Assembly: GCA_021819585.1 (NCBI GenBank)
Contig: JAKAQS010000003.1
Span: 1 to 48,684, forward strand
DNA: 48,684 nucleotides
Direction of reading: 5' to 3'
Origin: Acidobacteriota bacterium
GTDB taxonomy: Bacteria; Acidobacteriota; Terriglobia; Terriglobales; Acidobacteriaceae
Both the position numbers and the translations under genes were made by a program. The notes under the pieces were generated by a model that was not told the origin of the DNA, made no database searches, and saw only the letters and a program-made list of their open reading frames with translations. Below, piece after piece: positions 31,018 to 41,402 of the stretch (positions are counted from its first letter, which is position 1; every line of letters starts with the position of its first letter).

Positions 31018-32373
31018 TTAGACGGGCTCTACGGGAAGAAGGACGTTGGAGGCTCCCTGGCGGCGGATATTGGCAATGCCGTAGGCTGCAATGTAGACAT
31101 AGCACAGGCCCGGAAGGATAAAGGCGTGGTGCAGGCCGATGATATCGGCCAGCTTGCCTGTGGCCTCCGGGATCACAGCCCCGCCCACTATCGCTGCGAT
31201 CAGCAGGCTGGAGCCTTTGCTGGTCAGCGGGCCAAGATCCTGAATGCCCAGGGCGAAGATCGACGGAAACATAACGGAGTTCAAAAGGCCGACCAGGAGC
31301 AGAGCATACATGGCCAGGTGGCCGTGGCTGAGCAGAGCCAGGATGACCAGGATAAACGCTACGACCGCATTAAAGACGAGCAGCTTGCCGGTCTTGAGCC
31401 GTTGCAGGATGCCGGAGCCGATGAATCGCCCGACCATGGCGCCGCCCCAGTAGACCATCAGGTATTCGGCCGCGCGGGACTGACTCATGCCGGCAATGTC
31501 GCGCAAGCCCATGAAGTTCACCAGAAGACCTCCGATGGTCACCTCGGCGCCGACGTAGGTGAAGATGCCCACGGCTCCAAACAGCAGCCACGGATGCCGC
31601 CATATGGAGTCAGGCTTGCTCAGGGCCTCGGCGAAGGCTCCCGGGCGGAAGTCCTGGGTTCGCTCAGCCGAGGAGTTGCGCGGATGAAGATGGACGCTGG
31701 CCAGGATGATCGCCAGCAGCGCCAGGAGCACGGCCATGGCAGAGTAGGGAAGGATGACGGTGTGGGCCTGGAGCTCGCGGTATGCCTGCAGCTTGGCTTG
31801 GCTAAGTGAAGCCATGGCTGCCGGAGAGAGCGCCGGGGCGCCGCGCAGGATCAGTACGCTACCGATGAAGGGCGCAATGAAGGTGCCGAACGAGTTGAAT
31901 CCCTGCGCCAGGTTCAGGCGGCTGGAGGCCGTCGCTTCAGGACCAATCACGGCCACATAGGGATTGGCCGCAACCTGAACGACGGTCATTCCAGCGGCCA
32001 GCACGATCATGGCGGCCAGAAAGACGCTGTATACGGCAAGTTTCGCAGCCGGGATGAATCCCGCGGATCCAACCGCCATCACCAGCAGACCAATCACCAT
32101 GGTCTTCTTGTACCCGAACTTCTCTACCATGGCGCCGCTGGGATAGCTGAAGACGAAGTAGGCGGTGAAGAAGGCGAACTGCACCTGCATGGCCTCCGCA
32201 TAGCTCAGATTGAAGATGCTCTTCAGGTGCGGAGTGACAATGTCTTTGAGGCAGGTAAGAAGACCCACCATGAAAAACAGGATCGTGGTGAGGGTCATCG
32301 CGCGAGTGTCTGTTTTGAACTCCAGATCATCCGTGTAGCCGGGAGAACTGATATTGCGGATGGGAACGGCCAA
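31018..32373 (-). CDS. Sugar MFS transporter, FucP/GluP-like
   Basis: 12-TM-like; GLLTCLKDIVTPHLKSIFNLSYAEAMQVQFAFFTAYFVFSYPSG...TVVQVAANPYVAVIGPEATASSRLNLAQGFNSFGTFIAPFIG. Confidence 0.92.
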   Translation of the reverse strand: MAVPIRNISSPGYTDDLEFKTDTRAMTLTTILFFMVGLLTCLKDIVTPHLKSIFNLSYAEAMQVQFAFFTAYFVFSYPSGAMVEKFGYKKTMVIGLLVMAVGSAGFIPAAKLAVYSVFLAAMIVLAAGMTVVQVAANPYVAVIGPEATASSRLNLAQGFNSFGTFIAPFIGSVLILRGAPALSPAAMASLSQAKLQAYRELQAHTVILPYSAMAVLLALLAIILASVHLHPRNSSAERTQDFRPGAFAEALSKPDSIWRHPWLLFGAVGIFTYVGAEVTIGGLLVNFMGLRDIAGMSQSRAAEYLMVYWGGAMVGRFIGSGILQRLKTGKLLVFNAVVAFILVILALLSHGHLAMYALLLVGLLNSVMFPSIFALGIQDLGPLTSKGSSLLIAAIVGGAVIPEATGKLADIIGLHHAFILPGLCYVYIAAYGIANIRRQGASNVLLPVEPV

Positions 32374-32638
32374 GAGAAGGACTCCTTTATTCGGGACGCC
32401 AAGGTCACGGGAGAAGGTCAGCTTCCATCAGAGTAAATGCTTTGGGGCTGCTGTGGTTCGCGCCGCGCGAGAGGCCGACAAATTAATGTTGGCGTCTCGC
32501 CCTCCTGGCTCGTTCCCCGGTTCCTAAGGTCAGATCCCAAACTCCAAGCTCCCCGCAGGCTTGCCGGCTGGGCGCAAGCAAAACGCTGCACGCCCACGGC
32601 AAGGAACCCATCCCCGTGATCCATGCTTCCGCTTGCTC

Positions 32639-35185
32639 CTACTCCAGAATGATGCTTTGGGCCGCTCCCCTATCCGCGACCGTGACGGCGTAGCCCAGCC
32701 GGGTGCGCTCCAGTGCGGTGGTGTGGCCGCCAAATTCGGCCCGAGACTGGGCGGGGTTAAAGCCGATGGCTTCAATGCGGAAATGCGTCCACCAGGGTCG
32801 ATAGTGGCCCTTTCGCGCTGGGATGTGAACCGTCAGGGCTCCATTCGGGGCAACGCTACAGGTGATGTGCAGGCGGAGGTAGGCGCCGTGACGGAAGTCG
32901 AAGGTGGTTCCATCGTCGCTGTAGAGATCCCCCTGGCAAGCGGCCGCGGAGGCGTCCCCAGCTTCAGGAGCGTATACCCGCAGAGTGAGCGGTCCATCTG
33001 GCTTATCCTTTGTGGACTGCACCAGCGGCTGCATGGGAACGATCGCTCCGGCGCGGACGTAGATGGGCAGATCGCCCAGTCCCGGATCCACCATGAGCGG
33101 AGCCAGTCTGGGCTCGCCCTTGGCTGTTGGGTTGCGCAGTTCCAGATCCTGGCTGCCCAGGGGTTCGCGTCGGTCCAGACGGGCGCCCGTCCAGTAGTCA
33201 TACCAGACGCCGGGGGGAAGGTGAACCTCGTAGGGAGCCACATCATCCGGCAGTGGGGATGCCGCCACCAGAATCGACGGGCCAAAGAAGAACTCGCCCG
33301 GCGCATCGTCATCCAGGGGGTGGTTGTCTGCCGTGGCGTGCGGGTACTCAAGGAACAACGGCCGGATGATCGGAATGCCCGTGCGCGAGGTCTCCTCCGC
33401 AGCTGTGTAAAGGTAGGACATCAGGCGATAACGCTGGTCGATATACCGTCGCCGGATCGCCTCCTGTGCCGGGCCATCCACCCATGGTTCGTGGCCCCGG
33501 GTGCCCTTGGCTGCGTGGTCCCGGTCGATGGGTTGAAAGGCGGCCAGCATCAGCCATTTGGTCAGCAGATCCGGGGAAGGGGATCCGCCGAAGCCGCCCA
33601 CGTCCGCGCCCGAGAGCGAGAACCCGCTTAAGCCCAGGTTGAGCAACTGTGGCGTGGTCATGCGCAGGTGGTTCCAGGTGGAGAGGTTGTCCCCCGTCCA
33701 GGTGGCGGCGTAGCGCTGGCCTCCGGCGTAGGTGGCGCGGGTGAGCACAAAGGGGCGCAAGTTGGGGCGCAGTGCCAGAAGGCCTTCTTCACTGGCCCGC
33801 GAGTTCTCCATCCCGTAGACGTTGTGGATCTCCAGATGAGTTGCGGTGCGTTTGGAGAAGCCCTCCTCGGGATCGTCGATGCGGTGAACGACATCATCCG
33901 GCATGGTCTTGCTCGGATAGGTGAAGACCGCCGGCTCATTCATGTCATCCCAGAAGCCGGCCACGCCGTCGTCCACGAACTGCTTGTAGAGTGAGCCAAA
34001 CCACCTGCGGGTACACTGCTGGGTGAAGTCAGGAAAGAGCGAGGGGCCGGGCCAGACCGCGCCTACGTAGTTCTTGCCACCCTCCTTGACGAACTCGTCG
34101 CCGGCGATGCCACTGTCGTACGGCAGGTACCCCTGGTGGGGAGCATCGGCGATGTGCAGGTCGGCGATCACCACCGTGCGGAACTGCTCGCTGGCCAACT
34201 CCCGGACCAGGCCGGGAAAGTCAGGAAAGGTGACCGGATTCACCGTGAAGGGGCGGTATCTGTCCTGGTAATCGATGTCCAGCCAGATGCCGTCGGCCGG
34301 GATCTTGTCCCGGCGCAGCCGTGCGGCGATCGCCTCCACCTGGGAGCGGGGCGTATAGCTGTAGCGCGACTGCTGATAGCCCAGCGCCCAGAGCGGCGGC
34401 AGGGGCGCCGGTCCGGTCAGCCAAGCATAAGCCTCCACCACCTGTTTCGGTTCCGGGCCGTAGAGGACGTAGTAGTCCAGCGGTCCCGCCGGAGCCGAGA
34501 AGCTGTACTGCGATGGATCCTTGCGTCCGAAGTCAAAGAAGGTGCGGTAGGTATTGTCCAGAAGAACGCCGATGCTGCGGCCGTTGTGCATCTCCAGGAA
34601 GAAGGGGATGGACTTGTAGATGGGATCGGTGGACTCTTGCCAGCCGAAGCTGTCCGTGTTCCAAAGGGCAAAGGCTTCGCCGCTGCGATCCAGTGGTCCC
34701 GGCTTGTCGCCCAGGCCAAAGAAATGGTCGTCATCGGTTCTGGTCTTGCTCACTGTAAATCCGTGCGTCCCCCACTCCACCGGCAGTGCGTCGCTCTGCA
34801 GGACGTGACCGGCCCGGTCGGAGATCGTCAGACGCAGATCTCGGCTTACTGCGACGCACACTTCATCGGTGCAAAAACCGTCAGGCCTCGCGGTCACGGA
34901 GATGCGCGCCTTGCGGGAGGTGGGCAGAACCGCCCAGGATGCGTCCTCGGCCGGATGGCCGATGGGGTACATGCGGACCCGAAGCACATCGGCGCGCAGG
35001 GCATCGATCCGGAGGGTCACGGAGTGATTCGAGAGCTGGATGCCGGATCGCGTATGCGTTGGGGTGCGCGTAGCCTGGGCCGGCAAGAGAGTGGGTACGG
35101 AGAGGGCGCCGGCCAATGCTGCGAGTGGTAAACCCAGGCGCTGAAAAGGGGATCTGGAAGGCCAGAGAGGAACAGAGAAGCTCAT
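32639..35185 (-). CDS. Glycoside hydrolase family 31 (alpha-glucosidase-like), secreted
   Basis: Signal-like N-terminus; PPLWALGYQQSRYSYTPRSQVEAIAARLRRDKIPADGIWLDIDYQDRYRPFTVNPVTFPD...VAGFWDDMNEPAVF (nucleophile region); TWTGDNLSTWNHLRMTTPQLLNLGLSGFSLSGADVGGF. Confidence 0.93.
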   Translation of the reverse strand: MSFSVPLWPSRSPFQRLGLPLAALAGALSVPTLLPAQATRTPTHTRSGIQLSNHSVTLRIDALRADVLRVRMYPIGHPAEDASWAVLPTSRKARISVTARPDGFCTDEVCVAVSRDLRLTISDRAGHVLQSDALPVEWGTHGFTVSKTRTDDDHFFGLGDKPGPLDRSGEAFALWNTDSFGWQESTDPIYKSIPFFLEMHNGRSIGVLLDNTYRTFFDFGRKDPSQYSFSAPAGPLDYYVLYGPEPKQVVEAYAWLTGPAPLPPLWALGYQQSRYSYTPRSQVEAIAARLRRDKIPADGIWLDIDYQDRYRPFTVNPVTFPDFPGLVRELASEQFRTVVIADLHIADAPHQGYLPYDSGIAGDEFVKEGGKNYVGAVWPGPSLFPDFTQQCTRRWFGSLYKQFVDDGVAGFWDDMNEPAVFTYPSKTMPDDVVHRIDDPEEGFSKRTATHLEIHNVYGMENSRASEEGLLALRPNLRPFVLTRATYAGGQRYAATWTGDNLSTWNHLRMTTPQLLNLGLSGFSLSGADVGGFGGSPSPDLLTKWLMLAAFQPIDRDHAAKGTRGHEPWVDGPAQEAIRRRYIDQRYRLMSYLYTAAEETSRTGIPIIRPLFLEYPHATADNHPLDDDAPGEFFFGPSILVAASPLPDDVAPYEVHLPPGVWYDYWTGARLDRREPLGSQDLELRNPTAKGEPRLAPLMVDPGLGDLPIYVRAGAIVPMQPLVQSTKDKPDGPLTLRVYAPEAGDASAAACQGDLYSDDGTTFDFRHGAYLRLHITCSVAPNGALTVHIPARKGHYRPWWTHFRIEAIGFNPAQSRAEFGGHTTALERTRLGYAVTVADRGAAQSIILE

Positions 35186-35389
35186 GGGTCGTTAAATGCG
35201 CAGATTCGCCGCCATCTTGGCAATGCAGCGGCCATCCACCGGGACTCATTTCTATCTCAACCGCTAAAAAACTTGGAATGAATACGTTGCACGAATGGAT
35301 TAACCCGGAGCGCCGCCGTCCCGGGCGGCGGACGGGCAATCTCCGGCTCGCAAGCAGCGGCGGGGAGCCCTCCTCGCCGGCTCAAGCGC

Positions 35390-37669
35390 CTAGGAGAGGT
35401 CCAGCGAGTAGAAGTTGCCGGTGAAGACCCGCGCCCGGATCAGGGGGCGGTTGTCCAGCGTGAGACCACCGAAGACGTAGTCCACGGCGTCATGCTCACG
35501 CGAGTCGGCCAGGCGGACGATCTCGTCCACGTGGCCGTCTGGAATCGAGATCCGGTCGATCGGCTGGGCGGGATCCAGTGAGGCGTGGAGGTAGAGGTAG
35601 CGGCTGTCCGGGGACCAGATAGGATCTGCGCCGGAGGACACACTCAGGGTGGTCCAGGTGTGACTGGCTACGGTGTAGAGGCGAACCTGGCGCTGATCGA
35701 GCGAGAGGGCGGCGATGAACCGGCCATCCGGCGAGCAACGCGGGCTGAATAGCCCGCTGGAGCCGGGAATCTGCTCAATCGCGCCGTTGGCTACGTTCAC
35801 CCTGTGCAAGGAGCGGTTGGAGTTGTCTTTGCCCATCGTGTCGTTGGTGCTGCCAAAGACGATGAACTTGCCGTCGGGCGTCCAGGAGGGGTCGGCCGCA
35901 TTGCCCTGTTCGTGCAGCAGCGGAACCAGGTTGCCTCCGTTGGCGCTGGTGATATAGATCTGCCAGGGCTTGCCGGCCTCGCGAGCCATCACCGCGATAC
36001 GCGAGCCGTCCGGCGACCACCGCGCCAGAAAGACCGAGAGAGTCCCCGGGGTGATCTGAATCCTTTCCGTGCCATCGGAGCGGGCACGCCATAGCTGGCC
36101 CTGGGTGTCTGTCCAGACCACCCAATGCCCGTCGCGGCTGTACTCGACACGGACGGCATCGGAGAGAAATCCCTTTACCGGGGTGAGATCGCCGCCGGAA
36201 GAGATCGACTCCAGCTCAGAGCGGGAGTCCGTGCCCATAAAGAAGATGCGGTTGCCGCTGCGAGCCGCGATGGGGCTCTCATAGTCCAGCGGACCATCGG
36301 TCAGGCGGATGGGATGAGAAGTGGATCTGCCGGCGATCTCCCAGAGATTGTTGCGGCCCCCTTTGGAGGACTGGAAGACGAAGTGGCGGCCGTCGGCCGT
36401 CCACACTCCGCAGCACTCGCCAGCCAGTTGGTTGAAACCTGCCAGGATGCGCCTGGGGGTGTGGTCGCTTGGGGTGATCTGCCACAGGGACAGCGTGTGG
36501 GTGATTGGATCCAGAATGGTGAATCGAAGCAGGCCTCCGTTGGGCATCCAGCGCAGCCAGAAGGCCCGACCTGGCAGCGATGCATAGTGGATGGGTTGCT
36601 GGCCGGAGAGGTGCGTAAGGTAGAGGTCGTTGCCGTTGGCGTAGAGGATGCCGTCCCCGTCGGGCATGAAGGTGGCGTCGTGGGCCAGGACGTCGCCGAC
36701 GCGAAGCGCGGAGCCGCCGGAGGTGGGCACTACCCATAATGGCTGCTCGGACTCTGGAGAAAGATGGTCGCGCAGAAGCAAGCGGGAACCATCCGGAGAG
36801 ATGTCGCCCAGGGCGGGGCTGGCAACCTCGGCGGGGAGGTTGACTGGCTCTACCACGCCTCCGGAGATGGAAATGGAGGAGAGAATCGAGTGGCCGCCAT
36901 CGATGGTGGCCGCGTAAAGATAGACGCCGTCGGTCGCCGATGCGGCCAGATCCTCCATACTGTCCACGCTGGGTGACAGATGTCCGTTATCGGTGATCTG
37001 GGAGATGTGCGGCGGAACTTTGATGGCGCGCGAGGAGCCGGCGTAGTAGCCCACGGCCAGCGCGGCCAGGGCGCAAAGGCCGATCGAAGTCCAGAAGATC
37101 TGGCCAGAGAACCTGGCGCGGGAAGCCGCTCCTTCAACCCGGGTCGTTGCGAAGGCGGCCGCTACGGAAGCGAATTCGGCGTTTGTGCCCGCACCGGGTG
37201 GTCCTGGATCCGCTGGATGAGCGCCACCAGAGGGTTCCGGGGCGCCTGGAGCCAGGGGGAGGGATGAAAGACCCGTGACATCGCCTGCTAATGAGGCGTG
37301 CGAGTCCTCGGCTGAGGGCTCAGAGACAGGTTCGATGACGCCGACCGGGGCGATAAAGCGATAGCCCCGGCGGGCCAGCGTCTCGATGAAGCGAGGATTA
37401 TCGGCAGAGTCGCCCAATGCCTCGCGGATCTTGTTGATCGCCGTACCCAGGGAGTGGTCAAAGTCGACCACGGTGTCCTTGCCCCACAGCCGGGTCTGTA
37501 ACTCCTCTCGGGATACAACCTGGCCCGGCTTCTCCAGAAGTGTGGCCAGGACCTTGAAGGGTTGGCCCTGAAGCTTGATGCGAAAGCCGGCCTTCCACAG
37601 CTCTCCACTTTGAAGGTCAATCTCATACAGCCCAAAGCTCAGACGCGCGTTTGTCACCTGGCCCGTCAT
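35390..37669 (-). CDS. Winged-helix (OmpR/CadC-type) DNA-binding domain + TM + TolB-like beta-propeller protein; putative one-component regulator
   Basis: N-term LSFGLYEIDLQSGELWKAGFRIKLQGQPFKVLATLLEKPGQVVSREELQTRLWGKDTVVDFDHSLGTAINKIREALGDSADNPRFIETLARRGYRFIAPV; TM FWTSIGLCALAALAVGYYAG; repeats such as WSPDGSRIAVM, WTPDGKFIVFGS, CSPDGRFIAAL, WSPDSRYLYL. Confidence 0.88.
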   Translation of the reverse strand: MTGQVTNARLSFGLYEIDLQSGELWKAGFRIKLQGQPFKVLATLLEKPGQVVSREELQTRLWGKDTVVDFDHSLGTAINKIREALGDSADNPRFIETLARRGYRFIAPVGVIEPVSEPSAEDSHASLAGDVTGLSSLPLAPGAPEPSGGAHPADPGPPGAGTNAEFASVAAAFATTRVEGAASRARFSGQIFWTSIGLCALAALAVGYYAGSSRAIKVPPHISQITDNGHLSPSVDSMEDLAASATDGVYLYAATIDGGHSILSSISISGGVVEPVNLPAEVASPALGDISPDGSRLLLRDHLSPESEQPLWVVPTSGGSALRVGDVLAHDATFMPDGDGILYANGNDLYLTHLSGQQPIHYASLPGRAFWLRWMPNGGLLRFTILDPITHTLSLWQITPSDHTPRRILAGFNQLAGECCGVWTADGRHFVFQSSKGGRNNLWEIAGRSTSHPIRLTDGPLDYESPIAARSGNRIFFMGTDSRSELESISSGGDLTPVKGFLSDAVRVEYSRDGHWVVWTDTQGQLWRARSDGTERIQITPGTLSVFLARWSPDGSRIAVMAREAGKPWQIYITSANGGNLVPLLHEQGNAADPSWTPDGKFIVFGSTNDTMGKDNSNRSLHRVNVANGAIEQIPGSSGLFSPRCSPDGRFIAALSLDQRQVRLYTVASHTWTTLSVSSGADPIWSPDSRYLYLHASLDPAQPIDRISIPDGHVDEIVRLADSREHDAVDYVFGGLTLDNRPLIRARVFTGNFYSLDLS

Positions 37670-37903
37670 TTTGGATCAAAAACCTCACGTCCTAGAATGT
37701 ATCACCTCGAAGCCGGATGATGCCTTCAAGTAAAGTCATTGATCCGTAGGTGTTTAGCGAATGATGAAAAATTGAGCCACAAAGGGATCGAAGACGATTG
37801 CATTTAGGGAAGGGGTTCGACCAACGTAGGCGGCGAACCTGAAGCAGGTCCGTGGCCAACGCTGCGGCAAGCCATCTGCGAAAGGCGTTAGGGAGGCAAT
37901 CTT

Positions 37904-40900
37904 ATGAGCAGCTTTAAATGGATGACGCGTAGCCGCACGAGTTGGCTCTTTGCGGTGCTGCTGATCTTGGTCGCGGCGGCCGGCGTAAAGGGCGCGTACG
38001 CGCAGTCGGACGACGGGAGCATCGTGGGAACCATTACGGACACGACCGGCGCGGTGATTCCGAACGCGACGGTGACGGTGACCAATGTGGACACAGGACT
38101 GAAGCTGGAGGGCAAGAGCAACAGTTCGGGCGACTTCCGGATCTTTGCCATACCCCGCGGCAACTATAAGGCAGTGGCTGCGGCCCAAGGGTTCCAGAGT
38201 CAGAGCTCGACCTTTGCGATTTTGGTGTCGACCACGCAGACGTTGCAGTTTTCACTCGCCGCCGGCGCGGTAAGTCAGACCGTCCAGGTAACCTCGGCGG
38301 CCCCGCTGGTCAACACCTCCAATGCGACGATTGGTGAGGTGGTTGACGGGGCACAGGTGGAGGCTCTGCCGTTGAATGGCCGAAACTTCTCCGAACTGGC
38401 CCTCCTGGCTCCGGGCGTGACTCGCGGCGCGTATGGCGATGAGGCGAGCGGCGTCAACGGCAACTCGGAGACCTTCCGCAACAACGAGAGTGGCGGAGCG
38501 GCGATTTCGGTGAATGGACTTCGCCCGCAGGCGGACAACTACCTGCTGGACGGTCTGGATGACAACGACTCGCTCGTGAATACGATTCTGATCTTCCCGA
38601 ACGTCGATGCGACCCAGGAGTTCAAGATAGATACCAGCGTAGCCTCGGCGGAGTATGGGCGTGCAGGCGGCGCAATCGTGGCCAGCTCGATTCGCAGCGG
38701 CACGAATCAGTTCCACGGTTCGGCGTTCGAGTTTTACCGTAGCGGCAACTTTGATGCCAACCCTGATTATCAGCTTCTGGGGGCAAGTCCTACGCCCAAT
38801 CCGCCGTTCAACCAGAACCAACCTGGCTTTTCGATCGGGGGACCCTTTCTCAAGAACAAGCTCTTCGGGTTTGGCGACTACCAGGCGTTTCGCCAGGTTG
38901 AACCCCAGAACTCGTACTTTGTGACCGTTCCAACTGTCCGGATGCGGACTGGGGACTTTAGTGAACTGCTGCCAACATCTCCGAACTTTGACACCGTCAA
39001 TGGGCCGGCGGTGGACAGCGAGTACTCCGAGCCCTACTGCCTGATTCACCAGGGCGGCACGTTCGTGAAAAACGGCGAGCTGTACAACCCGGTAAACTGC
39101 CAGCCGATTCCCGGCAACGTTCTGGCGAACGCAGGGATCACGGCCAATTCCGCCGGTACGAATTACTTCAACGCGTATCCGGCGCCCATTCGTCCGGGAG
39201 TGGTGAACAACTTCCTGACGCACAAGCATGAGTTTACGCATTACAACACCTTCGATGTGCGTTTTGACTGGAATGCCTCGTCGAAGGACCAGGCTTTTGT
39301 GCGGTACAGCTATGACAACTCGGCGTTTACCGAGACCCCTGAACTCGGAACGCTGCCTTCGGGCTTCGGAACGGGCTCTTCCTATACCCATGCTCGCGCG
39401 TATGGCCTGGGTTACACCCACATCTTCACGCTTTCGCTGGTGAACCAGCTTCTGATCGGATATAACCGTGACGACTTTGGCTACCAGCCTCCCTTCTACG
39501 GCGACCCGCTCTCGGCGGATCTCGGGATTGTGAACGCCAATCGCAATATCGAAACCAGCGGCGGCGCGCTGATCGGCGGCAACAATGGCATTGACTATAC
39601 GGGTGACTACGGGTTGTACGCAGTTCCGCAGAACACGTATGAGATCAGTGACACCCTGAACTGGGAGCACGGAAACCACTCGCTGAAGTTCGGAGCAACC
39701 GGAATCATGCGAAACATGGAGTACTTCCGTCCCATCGCGGGCAAGGGCTACTTCAACTTCGGCAATGGCGACTTTACCGGCTTCCCCACGGCTGAGATGC
39801 TGGCCGGCTTTACGGACTCCTACAGCATCGGAGCCCAGAACGGCTTCTTCAGCAACATCAGCTATGAAGACGGCTTCTTCGCCCAGGACGAGTGGCGTGT
39901 CAACCAAAGGCTGACACTTCAGCTCGGCGCGCGCTATGACCTGATCACCTGGCCGTATGAGGCGCAGAACCGGCAGGCGTCCTTCGACATCGATCCCAGC
40001 AGTCCAACCTATGGTCAGGTGCTGGAGGCCGGCAAAAATGGCGTCTCGCGCACCATCATCAACAACGATCACACCGACTTTGCGCCGCGAGTCGGCTTTG
40101 CGTATGACCTGTTTGGAGGTGGAAAGGAAGTTCTACGCGGTGGTTATGGCATCTTCTACTTCCCGGACTACGGCGGAATCGATAATCAACTGGGACAGCA
40201 GACTCCATTTGGCGGCAGCGTCTCCTACTCCGCGCAAATTGGATACTGCGTAACGTTTACCGGGCAAACGCCGGCGCCGGGACCCAGTTTCGGCTGCAAC
40301 GAGTCGCCCCAGCAGACCACGCCACTGCCGTTGCCAGGGTATCCGAACTTCGACCCCGCACACCCCCCGGCCGGCTTGAGCACGCTGGCCGTGAATCGCA
40401 ACGACAAGAACCAGCAGATCCAGGAATGGAACCTGCAACTTGAAAATCAGTTGTCTTCGCGCGATGTGATCGACATCTCTTATGTGGGCAGCAAGTCGGA
40501 TCACCTCTCCACCTACTACAACTACAACCTGTTCCAATTCAACAGCGGGCTGCAGAACTTCCCGCTCTTTGGAACCATTACTTACAACAATTACAACGGA
40601 ACCGCGAACTACAACGGCTTGCAACTGCACTTCGAGCATCATCAGGGTAGCAACCTGATTGTGACAGGGTCGTATGCATGGTCGCACTCGCTGGACGATT
40701 CGCCCGGTTCGGCGGAGAGTTCAACGGCGCCTCTGTACTACGATCCCAGCGCGGACTATGGCAACTCGTTGCAGGACCAGCGTCATCTGTTCAGCTCGTC
40801 GATCCTGTACCAGTTGCCGTTTGGACGCAATCAAAAGTTCGGCAGCGGCGTAAGCTATCTGATGAACCTGCTGATCGGCGGATGGCAGATGAGCGTCATC

Positions 40901-41326
40901 GGACGCATGGGGACGGGAACACCGTTTGACCTGTCGGTCAGCGGCAATGCTGACGCCTCTCGTCCGGACCTGGTGAAGCCGCTCGTCTATCCGAAGACTC
41001 TGAATCACTGGTTCGATACCAGTTCGTTTGCAGCTCCGCCCACGGTCTCCGCAAACGGCGTGAACGTGTTCACGCGCATGGGCACGCTGGCGCGCGACCA
41101 GGTCTACGGGCCGGGTATTCGCTCGGCGGACTTCTCGCTGGAAAAGAACATTCAGGTTTTCAAGCGGGCCGTCCTGCAACTGCATGGAGATGCGTTCAAC
41201 GTCACCAACACGCCGCAGTTCACCAACCCGGATGCCGGGTTTTACGATGCCAACTTCGGCAAGATCACCAGCACGCAGTCCAACTCGCAACGAGAGATTC
41301 AGCTTGCAGCACGGCTGACGTTCTAG
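37904..41326 (+). CDS. TonB-dependent receptor with N-terminal carboxypeptidase-regulatory-like domain (Oar-like)
   Basis: DDGSIVGTITDTTGAVIPNATVTVTNVDTGLKLEGKSNSSGDFRIFAIPRGNYK...VNTSNATIGEVVDGAQVEALPLNGRNFSELALLAPGVT...barrel...C-term IQLAARLTF. Confidence 0.92.
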   Translation: MSSFKWMTRSRTSWLFAVLLILVAAAGVKGAYAQSDDGSIVGTITDTTGAVIPNATVTVTNVDTGLKLEGKSNSSGDFRIFAIPRGNYKAVAAAQGFQSQSSTFAILVSTTQTLQFSLAAGAVSQTVQVTSAAPLVNTSNATIGEVVDGAQVEALPLNGRNFSELALLAPGVTRGAYGDEASGVNGNSETFRNNESGGAAISVNGLRPQADNYLLDGLDDNDSLVNTILIFPNVDATQEFKIDTSVASAEYGRAGGAIVASSIRSGTNQFHGSAFEFYRSGNFDANPDYQLLGASPTPNPPFNQNQPGFSIGGPFLKNKLFGFGDYQAFRQVEPQNSYFVTVPTVRMRTGDFSELLPTSPNFDTVNGPAVDSEYSEPYCLIHQGGTFVKNGELYNPVNCQPIPGNVLANAGITANSAGTNYFNAYPAPIRPGVVNNFLTHKHEFTHYNTFDVRFDWNASSKDQAFVRYSYDNSAFTETPELGTLPSGFGTGSSYTHARAYGLGYTHIFTLSLVNQLLIGYNRDDFGYQPPFYGDPLSADLGIVNANRNIETSGGALIGGNNGIDYTGDYGLYAVPQNTYEISDTLNWEHGNHSLKFGATGIMRNMEYFRPIAGKGYFNFGNGDFTGFPTAEMLAGFTDSYSIGAQNGFFSNISYEDGFFAQDEWRVNQRLTLQLGARYDLITWPYEAQNRQASFDIDPSSPTYGQVLEAGKNGVSRTIINNDHTDFAPRVGFAYDLFGGGKEVLRGGYGIFYFPDYGGIDNQLGQQTPFGGSVSYSAQIGYCVTFTGQTPAPGPSFGCNESPQQTTPLPLPGYPNFDPAHPPAGLSTLAVNRNDKNQQIQEWNLQLENQLSSRDVIDISYVGSKSDHLSTYYNYNLFQFNSGLQNFPLFGTITYNNYNGTANYNGLQLHFEHHQGSNLIVTGSYAWSHSLDDSPGSAESSTAPLYYDPSADYGNSLQDQRHLFSSSILYQLPFGRNQKFGSGVSYLMNLLIGGWQMSVIGRMGTGTPFDLSVSGNADASRPDLVKPLVYPKTLNHWFDTSSFAAPPTVSANGVNVFTRMGTLARDQVYGPGIRSADFSLEKNIQVFKRAVLQLHGDAFNVTNTPQFTNPDAGFYDANFGKITSTQSNSQREIQLAARLTF

Positions 41327-41340
41327 TGAACTGTACTGCG

Positions 41341-41380
41341 AAGATGCGCCACGATGTCATTGGTCGTGGCGCATCTTTTT
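41341..41380 (+). terminator. Rho-independent terminator after the TonB-dependent receptor
   Basis: AAGATGCGCCACGA-TGTCATTGG-TCGTGGCGCATCTT followed by TTT; perfect 14-bp stem. Confidence 0.9.
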
Positions 41381-41402
41381 CCGCAAGCTCCGGGGAGGAG
41401 CA

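Noticed and set aside
38252-40072. 606-aa minus-strand ORF antisense to the TonB-dependent receptor
   Set aside because: Shadow ORF; the plus-strand frame has clear receptor features.
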